NCBI GenBank assembly: GCA_031253705.1
Contig: JAIRVW010000159.1
Span: forward strand, 1-17,749
Length of the DNA stretch: 17,749 nucleotides
Direction of reading: 5' to 3'
Origin: Brucellaceae bacterium
GTDB taxonomy: Bacteria > Pseudomonadota > Alphaproteobacteria > Rhizobiales > Rhizobiaceae
Under the pieces are notes generated by a model. It did no database searches and was not told the DNA's origin. It worked only from the letters and a program-made list of their open reading frames with translations. Positions 5,607-11,852 of the stretch are shown here, piece by piece. The translations under genes and the position numbers were made by a program. Position 1 is the first letter of the stretch, and every line of letters begins with the position of its first letter.

Positions 5607-7508
5607 TCAGAGGCCGAGCGCTTGCAGCCGGATATCCAGCTTGTCCGGTGTCAGCTCACCGATAATGCGGTTTTTTGACTGTTCTTTCGCTGTCTGCGAT
5701 TCAAGGAACATCAGCGTTGGTGGTCCCACCACGTTGAAACGCTGCATCAGATCGCGGCTGGCATCGTTATAATCCGTAATATCCGCTTTGATCAGCGTGA
5801 GATTGCCGAGCCTTGCGGCATATTCCGGCTGCTTCATCACTTTTTCATTGGTTTTACAGGTCGTGCACCAGTCTGCTGTGAAGTCCACCAGCACAGGTTT
5901 ACCGCTGGCAACGGCCTCATTCAGCGCCTGATCATATTCAGCAGATGTTTTTACCGTCTTCGCAGATTGCGCGATAGCGGTCTGTGCAACCTGCACATTA
6001 TTACCCTGCAGAAAAGCCAGAGGCTGCCACGGATCGGTCGAACCGCCTGCAAAACCGACCATCAGCAATGTACCGTAGATCAAAGCAGCAATACCGGTGG
6101 TTTTTTCCAGCCGCATCAGCACAGTGCTTTTGCTGCTCAGGCGATCAAAAACGCCGAGGAAAACACCGCAGGCCAGCGCTGTGAGTGCCAGCAGCAACAT
6201 CGCATTTTCATCGGACAACAGGCGCAGGATCATATAGATCGCCAGTCCCAGAAACACGACGCCGAAAATCTGTTTGATCGAATTGAGCCAAGGGCCCGAC
6301 TTCGGCAGGAATTTGGCGCCGAAAGTCCCGAAGATAATCAGCGGCACGCCCATGCCGAGACCGAGTGCAAACAGCGCGGATGCGCCGCGCACGGCGTCAC
6401 CGGTCTGCGCCACATAAAGCAGCGCGGCAGCAAGCGGCGGGGTAACACAAGGGCCGACAATCAGTGCCGAGCCAAAACCCAGCACCAGAGCACCGCTGAT
6501 CGCACCGCCCTTTGCCGAAGTGTTACGGCTGAAGAAATTTGTCCAGCTTTGCGGCATTTGCAGCTCGTAATAGCCGAACATTGAAAAAGCGAGCACGACA
6601 AAAATCAGCGCCATAAAACCAAGCGCATAAGGGGTTTGCAAGGCGGCCTGCAAATTATAGCCGGACCAGGAAGCAGCAAAGCCAAGCAGCGCATAGGCCG
6701 CAGCCATTGCCACCACATAAGCAGATGACAAGACAAAGCCGCGTCCTGATGAGAGCTTTTCACCGGATTTCGCCAGCATTCCGGTGAGAATCGGAATCAT
6801 CGGGAAAACGCAAGGCGTGAGCGCCAGCAACAGACCAAAACCGAAGAAACCGGCCAGCATCAGAGTAAAATTCGAGCCAAGCCATTCATTGACCTCATCC
6901 GCACTGACATCAGTGAAGCTGGCAACAAAACCTTTTTCCGCGCTTTTTTCCGCAGGCGCAGTGGTTTCCTGTGCAGGTGCAGAGTCATCAATCAGCGATA
7001 AATCAGGCGCAGCAAGTTCGGCCTGCGTCAACCCGCCCAATCCCAGTGCGACTTTTGAAATTTCCAGTGTCTGCAGATCGAGCGATTTTGTCACCGGCGG
7101 ATAGCAGATACTGTCTTCCTCGCAGCCCTGCCAGCGGATCAGCACATGACCGTCTTTCGGCAGAGCATTATCCGGCACCTGCGCAAAAGCACGGTTATAG
7201 AGCACTTCGGTGCGGCCGAAATTGATGTCTTCTTTGATAATGCCTTCGCTCACATCGGCGGGCAGAACAGTACCATCCGGTTTTTCAACCTGTATCTTCT
7301 CACGATAGATATAAATCTGCGGCGCAATATTCCATTGTAATTGCAGAGCGTTTTTGTCATCGCGCGAGACAATCAGCTGCATGACATCTTCAGCGCTGCG
7401 TACAGACTGCGCCTGCGCCTGACCATAAAATGACGGCGTGAAAACTGCAGATAAAATCAGGCCTAAAAAAAGCAGGCTAAAAAACTGTCTGGAAAAAGGT
7501 CGGCTCAT
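5607..7508 (-). CDS. dsbD: Thiol:disulfide interchange protein DsbD
   Basis: The 633-residue protein has all three DsbD modules. After a signal peptide (about residues 1-34) comes a periplasmic alpha domain with the cysteine pair C129/C135 in WQGCEEDSICYPPVT. The eight-helix membrane domain spans about 213-490 and contains the redox cysteines C233 (LTPCVFPMIP) and C354 (VGPCVTPPLA). The C-terminal thioredoxin domain holds W547-C-T-T-C551 (FTADWCTTCKTNE). DsbD moves electrons from cytoplasmic thioredoxin across the inner membrane to periplasmic partners such as DsbC, DsbG, CcmG or ScsC. All six catalytic cysteines are present, so it should be active. Only a weak GGGA precedes the ATG. The downstream DsbA/ScsC-like protein is its likely client. 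The gene is divergent from a two-component system and may be regulated by it. Confidence 0.95.
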   Translation of the reverse strand: MSRPFSRQFFSLLFLGLILSAVFTPSFYGQAQAQSVRSAEDVMQLIVSRDDKNALQLQWNIAPQIYIYREKIQVEKPDGTVLPADVSEGIIKEDINFGRTEVLYNRAFAQVPDNALPKDGHVLIRWQGCEEDSICYPPVTKSLDLQTLEISKVALGLGGLTQAELAAPDLSLIDDSAPAQETTAPAEKSAEKGFVASFTDVSADEVNEWLGSNFTLMLAGFFGFGLLLALTPCVFPMIPILTGMLAKSGEKLSSGRGFVLSSAYVVAMAAAYALLGFAASWSGYNLQAALQTPYALGFMALIFVVLAFSMFGYYELQMPQSWTNFFSRNTSAKGGAISGALVLGFGSALIVGPCVTPPLAAALLYVAQTGDAVRGASALFALGLGMGVPLIIFGTFGAKFLPKSGPWLNSIKQIFGVVFLGLAIYMILRLLSDENAMLLLALTALACGVFLGVFDRLSSKSTVLMRLEKTTGIAALIYGTLLMVGFAGGSTDPWQPLAFLQGNNVQVAQTAIAQSAKTVKTSAEYDQALNEAVASGKPVLVDFTADWCTTCKTNEKVMKQPEYAARLGNLTLIKADITDYNDASRDLMQRFNVVGPPTLMFLESQTAKEQSKNRIIGELTPDKLDIRLQALGL

Positions 7509-7613
7509 ATTATCCCGCGGATCTGAGAATTTTCATGCGATTATATAAAGAGACACCTTGCCTGTCGTGTCAGACAAGCAGCGGTCTGTGATAATGTCCA
7601 TACTATCTCATGA

Positions 7614-7631
7614 CCTTAAGTCAGCCTTAAG
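7614..7631. promoter_or_regulatory. CCTTAAG tandem repeat, possible response-regulator binding site
   Basis: CCTTAAG-TCAG-CCTTAAG is an exact 7-bp direct repeat with an 11-bp period, one DNA turn, which is the usual spacing of OmpR/PhoB-type response-regulator half-sites. It sits between the divergent dsbD gene (start 7508) and the response-regulator gene (start 7765). Because the repeat unit is nearly palindromic it can also be read as an inverted repeat, CCTTAAG...CTTAAGG. The link to this regulator is inference. Confidence 0.4.
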
Positions 7632-7764
7632 GCAACAAAGTCAATCTGACAGGGTATTGCCGCAAAATCTCTGCGGAACAGATTTCATGGTTAAAACCGC
7701 TATACCGCGCTTATATATAAAGACACATATATAAGAATACCGGAAGGCGGTTCAGGAGAAGATA

Positions 7765-8424
7765 ATGCGGGTTCTGGTGGTTGAAGATGATCCGGTGCTG
7801 TCCAACGGCCTGAAAGTCGGGCTGGGACTGGCCGGTGCGACCGTTGATCAGGTGGCCACCTGCGCCGATGCACTCGCCGCGCTGGCCTCTTCCAGCTTTG
7901 ACGCCGTAGTGCTGGATCTGATGCTGCCGGATGGTTCCGGTCTTGATGTGCTGAAAACCATGCGCTCTGACAAAGATCAGACCCCTGTTTTGCTGCTGAC
8001 GGCACTGGACGAAACCGCAGACCGTATCACCGGCCTCGACAGCGGTGCCGATGATTATATGGGCAAGCCCTTTGACCTCGATGAACTGGCGGCTCGGGTT
8101 CGTGCCATTGCACGCCGTGGCGCAGGTCGCGCCCGCTCGACAATGATCGCCGGAGATGTGGAGCTTGATCCTTCAAGCCTCAATGCCAAGGTCAAAGGCG
8201 AAAGAGTGCCGCTGTCACGCCGCGAATTTGCGGTGCTTTCCGCGCTGATGGAAAGACCAGGCATTATCCGCTCCAAAAGTGATATTGAAGAAAGGCTCTA
8301 CGGCTGGCAGGAAGAAGTGGAAAGCAACACTGTCGAAGTGCATATCCATAATCTGCGCAATAAAGTCGGACGGGATGCGATTGAGACCGTGCGCGGCCTT
8401 GGCTACCGGATGCGGGTAAGCTGA
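7765..8424 (+). CDS. OmpR/PhoB-family response regulator (QseB/TctD-like)
   Basis: This is a 219-residue protein with a receiver domain (1-115) and a winged-helix DNA-binding domain (about 125-217). The receiver shows the acidic pocket E7-D8-D9, phosphoacceptor Asp51 in VVLDLMLPDGSG, Thr79 in LLLTALDE and Lys101 in GKPFDLDEL. The output domain has LSRREFAVLSALMERPG and the recognition region VEVHIHNLRNKVG ending in ETVRGLGYRM. AGGAGA is 5 bases before the ATG. Its TGA overlaps the kinase ATG by one base, so the pair is translationally coupled. Sequence style is nearest QseB, PmrA and TctD regulators. It is divergent from dsbD, which makes that redox operon a candidate target together with autoregulation. 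Confidence 0.95.
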   Translation: MRVLVVEDDPVLSNGLKVGLGLAGATVDQVATCADALAALASSSFDAVVLDLMLPDGSGLDVLKTMRSDKDQTPVLLLTALDETADRITGLDSGADDYMGKPFDLDELAARVRAIARRGAGRARSTMIAGDVELDPSSLNAKVKGERVPLSRREFAVLSALMERPGIIRSKSDIEERLYGWQEEVESNTVEVHIHNLRNKVGRDAIETVRGLGYRMRVS

Positions 8425-9746
8425 TGACATCACTGCATAAAAGACTGTTCATCATCCTTGTCACCGCCACCGGTATTATCTGGGCAAGCGCTGTCGCATG
8501 GACTTATTTCAACAGCCACAATGAGCTGGAAAAAGTGCTCGACACTCGTTTGCAGGAAGCGGCACGTATGGTGCATTCGCTGCTCAATAATTCAGAAGGC
8601 ATGAGCACCGGCAAAGCCATCAGCCTGCCCCATGAACACGGCAATTATGAACGCTATCTGTCCTGCCAGATCTGGTCGCTGGACGGAGAGCTTGTCGGCA
8701 GCTCAACCGGTGCGCCGGATATTAAAATCACCGGCAGCTCAACCGGTTTTTCCGATGAGCTGGTGCAAGGCGAAATGTGGCGCGTCTATACGATTATTGA
8801 TCCGGCAAAAAGTGTCCGTATCATTGTTGCTGATCGCTTGGCTCTGCGTGACCGGCTGGTGAGCGATCTGGTCAAAGGCCTGCTGGCGCCCGTTATTCTG
8901 ATTCTGCCATTGCTCGGATTGCTGATCTGGATCAGTCTCGGTCGCGGCCTGCGCCCCTTGCATGAACTGGCTGATAAAGTCCGGCAAAAAGATGCGGATG
9001 ACATGCGCCCGCTGCAGGCGGCTAATATCCCATCCGAGGTACAACCGCTTGCCGATGCGCTGAACGGGCTGTTTATCAAAGTGGAAGCCGCGCGCCGTCA
9101 TGAACGGGAAGTCACCGCTTTTGCCGCCCATGAATTGCGCACCCCCCTCGCCGGTCTGAAAACACAGGCGCAAATTGCACTGGCGGCCGCTGATCCGGCG
9201 ATTAAAGAAGGCGCATTACAACAAATCCTGCTGTCCGTTGACCGCACAACTCGTCTGGTGCGCCAGCTTCTGGCACTGGCGAAACTGGATGCTGATGCCT
9301 CACCGCTGGCCTCCGAACAGGTCAATCTTGGCCAGCTTGTTGAAGACGTCATCTCTCAGAATCCGGTAACAGGACGCAAAATAGACAACCGGATTGATCC
9401 GGCGCTTTATGAACAAATGATACAAACCGACCGGCATAGTCTGACGCTGATTCTGCGTAATATCTATGAAAATGCCACCCATTATTCGCCTCAGAATGAG
9501 GCGATCAGCTGGGAAAATCTGCAAAACGGCAAAGGCCTTCTGGTGCGCGATTGCGGTTCAGGCGTTGCGGAAGAGGAAGTTCCGTTGCTGACCACACGTT
9601 TTTATCGCGGCAGCAATAAAAGTCAGACCGGCACCGGTCTTGGACTGACAATCGTAGAAACAGCGGCCAGACGCCTTAGTATCAGCTTCAGCCTGCGCAA
9701 CCGCAAAGACCGCAGCGGCATGGAGGCAGAGCTACGCTGGGTGTGA
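8424..9746 (+). CDS. Sensor histidine kinase (QseC/TctE-like)
   Basis: The 440-residue inner-membrane kinase has transmembrane helices at about 8-29 and 151-172 bracketing a 120-residue periplasmic sensor that begins ELEKVLDTRLQEAARMVHSLL, like the 2CSK_N sensor of TctE and QseC. A HAMP-like linker follows (173-225). The dimerisation domain carries the phosphorylated His236 in FAAHELRTPLAG. The ATPase part has an N-box Asn350 (LRNIYENATHYS), G1 DCGSG (376-380) and G2 TGTGLGL (402-408). All catalytic motifs are intact. The start ATG overlaps the regulator's stop codon (TGATG). Within the sensor, residues 92-96 and 104-108 both read GSSTG because of a 16-bp exact DNA repeat. The signal sensed is unknown; envelope redox or metal stress is suggested only by the divergent dsbD. 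Confidence 0.94.
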   Translation: MTSLHKRLFIILVTATGIIWASAVAWTYFNSHNELEKVLDTRLQEAARMVHSLLNNSEGMSTGKAISLPHEHGNYERYLSCQIWSLDGELVGSSTGAPDIKITGSSTGFSDELVQGEMWRVYTIIDPAKSVRIIVADRLALRDRLVSDLVKGLLAPVILILPLLGLLIWISLGRGLRPLHELADKVRQKDADDMRPLQAANIPSEVQPLADALNGLFIKVEAARRHEREVTAFAAHELRTPLAGLKTQAQIALAAADPAIKEGALQQILLSVDRTTRLVRQLLALAKLDADASPLASEQVNLGQLVEDVISQNPVTGRKIDNRIDPALYEQMIQTDRHSLTLILRNIYENATHYSPQNEAISWENLQNGKGLLVRDCGSGVAEEEVPLLTTRFYRGSNKSQTGTGLGLTIVETAARRLSISFSLRNRKDRSGMEAELRWV

Positions 9747-9834
9747 CAGGTCAGAGAATATGACAACCAATAAATCCCTGTCATTGCTCAGTTTTTGTTC
9801 TGCAAATTCAATGCATGATGCATAAGCCGCACAA

Positions 9835-9854
9835 TGTGATCATTATTCATCACA
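9835..9854. promoter_or_regulatory. TGTGAT-N8-ATCACA palindrome, possible activator site
   Basis: A perfect 6-bp dyad, TGTGAT (9835-9840) and ATCACA (9849-9854), is centred about 62 bp upstream of the transcription start expected from the promoter at 9872. The half-site resembles CRP/FNR-family sites, but the spacer is 10 rather than 6 between TGTGA and TCACA, so a GntR-type or other dimeric regulator is equally possible. A shorter repeat, ATGCATGATGCAT, lies just upstream (9811-9823). Confidence 0.35.
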
Positions 9855-9871
9855 AATGATTATGCGCCTAG

Positions 9872-9900
9872 TTGACTAAGCTCAATTTTCAAACTGTATT
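9872..9900 (+). promoter_or_regulatory. Sigma70-type promoter for the ThDP-enzyme gene
   Basis: TTGACT (9872-9877) and TGTATT (9895-9900) are separated by exactly 17 bases, close to the housekeeping consensus. Transcription would start near 9907, giving an untranslated leader of about 190 nt before the ATG at 10100. Confidence 0.5.
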
Positions 9901-9906
9901 TCTGTG

Positions 9907-10099
9907 ATCTTATATCCGTGGGAGACGGATTAGGAGTAAGCCGCAAAAAACCGGAAAACGGTTCTTTGAGCACAGCTTACAAAACAAAACCGGAGCCACA
10001 AATGCTCCGGACGGCAGTTAACCGCAAACAAGGTAATCCGGGGGGATGCCGGTGCGGTTATCGTCACTGCAGGCGAACATTATTGAGGAAATGTCGGCT
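9907..10099 (+). promoter_or_regulatory. Structured 5' leader of the ThDP-enzyme gene (unrecognised)
   Basis: Several stems are packed into the leader. Stem A: ATCCGT/ACGGAT (9914-9919, 9925-9930) with loop GGGAG. Stem B: GTAAGC/GCTTAC (9936-9941, 9975-9980) enclosing AACCG-GAAAA-CGGTT (9949-9963). Stem C: CCGGAGC/GCTCCGG (9990-9996, 10004-10010) with loop CACAAAT. Stem D: TAACCGC/GCGGTTA (10019-10025, 10054-10060) enclosing ATCC-GGGG-GGAT. None is followed by a T-run, so they are not plain terminators. I found no THI-box, glycine, SAM or other riboswitch signature I know, and no branched-chain-rich leader peptide. It may be an attenuator, a riboswitch-like element or a translational control region. 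Confidence 0.4.
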
Positions 10100-11788
10100 A
10101 TGAATCATAAAAACAATCACCGGACGGGCGGAGAGATCCTGATTGATGCCCTGCGCATCAACGGCGTGGACAGAGCTTTCTGCGTACCGGGTGAAAGCTA
10201 TCTGGCAGCTCTGGATGCATTGCATGATGCAAAAGAGGATATTGAGCTGATTGTCTGCCGTCAGGAAGGCGGTGCAACCTATATGGCTGAGGCCTATGGC
10301 AAGCTCACCGGCAAGCCGGGTATTGCTTTTGTCACCCGCGGACCGGGTGCAACCAACGCATCTGTGGGTGTCCACACGGCATTTCAGGATTCAACCCCGA
10401 TGATCCTGTTTATCGGACAGGTTGCCAGCGATCAGGTTGAGCGCGAAGCCTTTCAGGAAGTGGATTACCGCCGTATGTTCGGCCAGATGGCCAAATGGGT
10501 TGTGCAGATTGATGATGTCGCCCGCATTCCGGAACTGGTCTCTCAGGCTTTCCACCGTGCGGTCAACGGCCGTCCGGGACCTGTTGTCGTCGCATTGCCG
10601 GAAGATATGCTGACTGCGCATGCCAGCGTCGCCGATGTACCGGCGCATAAAAAGGTCGAAATTTCTGCCGGTGCAGAGCAATTACAGGAACTGACTGACC
10701 TTCTGAAACAGGCAGAGCGCCCTGTAGTTATGCTCGGCGGCAGCGGCTGGAACAAGCAGGCTGTGGCCGATGCGGAAGCCTTCTGTGTTGCCAATAATCT
10801 GCCGGTTGCCACATCTTTCCGCTGTCAGGATCTGTATAATAATGCGCTGGCAAACTATGCCGGTGAACTCGGCACATCCGCCAGTCCGAAACTGATTCAG
10901 AGCATTAAAGACAGCGATCTGCTGCTGGTAATCGGTGCACGCATCGGTGAAATGACCAGTGCAGGCTATACAATGGTCAATATTCCTGTGCCGGAGCAGA
11001 AACTGGTTCATGTCCATAGCGGTGCAGAAGAACTCGGCCGCGTTTATTACCCGACCCTGCCGATCAATGCGACAATGGCGGCTTTTGCCAAGCAATTACG
11101 TGGTCTCGGCAAAATCGGTTCTAATAAATGGGCATCCTGGACGGCTGAACTGAACAAGAATTACAATGACAATCTGAAACATGCGCCAATTCCGGGCAAT
11201 GTACAGATGGGCGAAATCATGCAGTGGATGCGTGCAAATCTGCCTGAAGATACGATTATGACCACCGGTGCCGGTAATTACACCGCATGGCCGCATCGTT
11301 TCTACCAGTACAAGACCTTCCGCACGCAGCTCGGCGCCACCAACGGTTCCATGGGCTATGGCGTACCGGCAGCCATTGCTGCCAAGCTGACCGAGCGTGA
11401 CCGCACAGTTATCGCCTTTGCCGGTGACGGCTGCTTCCTGATGAATGGTCAGGAACTGGCAACCGCCATGCAATATGATGCACGTGTCGTGTTTATCGTC
11501 GTCAATAATGGCATGTATGGCACCATCCGCATGCATCAGGAACGCACCTATCCGGGTCGCGTTTCCGGTACTGCGCTGGCCAATCCGGATTTTGCAGCAC
11601 TCGCACAGGCCTATGGTCTGCACGGCGAAGTGGTTGCCAATACGGATGAATTTGTACCGGCTTTTGAACGCAGTGTTGCCTCCGGCAAACCGGCACTGAT
11701 CGAAATCCGCATTGATCAGGAAGCCATCACCCCGAAAATGAGCCTGAGCGCGATGCGTGAACAGGCACTGGCTGCCCAGAACAAGTAA
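10100..11788 (+). CDS. Thiamine-diphosphate enzyme, acetolactate-synthase large-subunit-like
   Basis: The 562-residue protein has the three-domain ThDP layout. The N-terminal Pyr domain has the catalytic Glu56 in VCRQEGGATYMAEAYG and GPGATNASVG (81-90). The central domain (about 190-330) has PVVMLGGSGW. The C-terminal PP domain has GDG at 442-444 and Asn-Asn at 469-470, the Mg/ThDP motif. The family includes acetolactate synthase, glyoxylate carboligase, benzoylformate decarboxylase and oxalyl-CoA decarboxylase, which make or break C-C bonds next to a carbonyl. No regulatory small subunit (ilvH) follows, so it is probably not the biosynthetic AHAS; its substrate is unknown. The ATG at 10100 is preferred because GAGGAA (10085-10090) is 9 bases upstream; the in-frame ATG at 10091 is only 2 bases from it. 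Confidence 0.85.
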   Translation: MNHKNNHRTGGEILIDALRINGVDRAFCVPGESYLAALDALHDAKEDIELIVCRQEGGATYMAEAYGKLTGKPGIAFVTRGPGATNASVGVHTAFQDSTPMILFIGQVASDQVEREAFQEVDYRRMFGQMAKWVVQIDDVARIPELVSQAFHRAVNGRPGPVVVALPEDMLTAHASVADVPAHKKVEISAGAEQLQELTDLLKQAERPVVMLGGSGWNKQAVADAEAFCVANNLPVATSFRCQDLYNNALANYAGELGTSASPKLIQSIKDSDLLLVIGARIGEMTSAGYTMVNIPVPEQKLVHVHSGAEELGRVYYPTLPINATMAAFAKQLRGLGKIGSNKWASWTAELNKNYNDNLKHAPIPGNVQMGEIMQWMRANLPEDTIMTTGAGNYTAWPHRFYQYKTFRTQLGATNGSMGYGVPAAIAAKLTERDRTVIAFAGDGCFLMNGQELATAMQYDARVVFIVVNNGMYGTIRMHQERTYPGRVSGTALANPDFAALAQAYGLHGEVVANTDEFVPAFERSVASGKPALIEIRIDQEAITPKMSLSAMREQALAAQNK

Positions 11789-11808
11789 AGGCTTCTCAGC
11801 TATGACAG

Positions 11809-11850
11809 AGCCCCCTGCCCTCTTCGGAAGAGGGCAGGGGGCTTTTTTTT
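11809..11850 (+). terminator. Strong rho-independent terminator
   Basis: A perfect 17-bp inverted repeat (11809-11825 and 11827-11843, AGCCCCCTGCCC...GGGCAGGGGGCT) closes over CTTCGGAAG and is followed by eight T (11843-11850). It starts 20 bp after the ThDP-enzyme stop. The convergent flavoprotein gene stops at 11853, directly next to the T-run, so the hairpin may also block read-through from the other side. Confidence 0.95.
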
Positions 11851-11852
11851 AA

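Noticed and set aside
5967..6584. 205-codon plus-strand frame opposite dsbD
   Set aside because: The translation is rich in Gln, Arg and His without hydrophobic core or known motif; dsbD on the other strand explains the region fully.
10017..10032. Third parS-like site GTTAACCGCAAACAAG
   Set aside because: It fails the consensus at the last base, is not palindromic outside the centre, and is far from repAB. The bases are explained by stem D of the leader.
9907..10099. TPP riboswitch before a thiamine-diphosphate enzyme
   Set aside because: The conserved CTGAGA and related THI-box segments are absent; the enzyme uses ThDP but does not make it.
9918..10103. Possible small protein or leader peptide in the ThDP-enzyme leader
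   Set aside because: It needs a GTG start without a spaced Shine-Dalgarno sequence, its sequence is basic and low in branched-chain residues, and it overlaps the strong stems. A structured leader is the better explanation.
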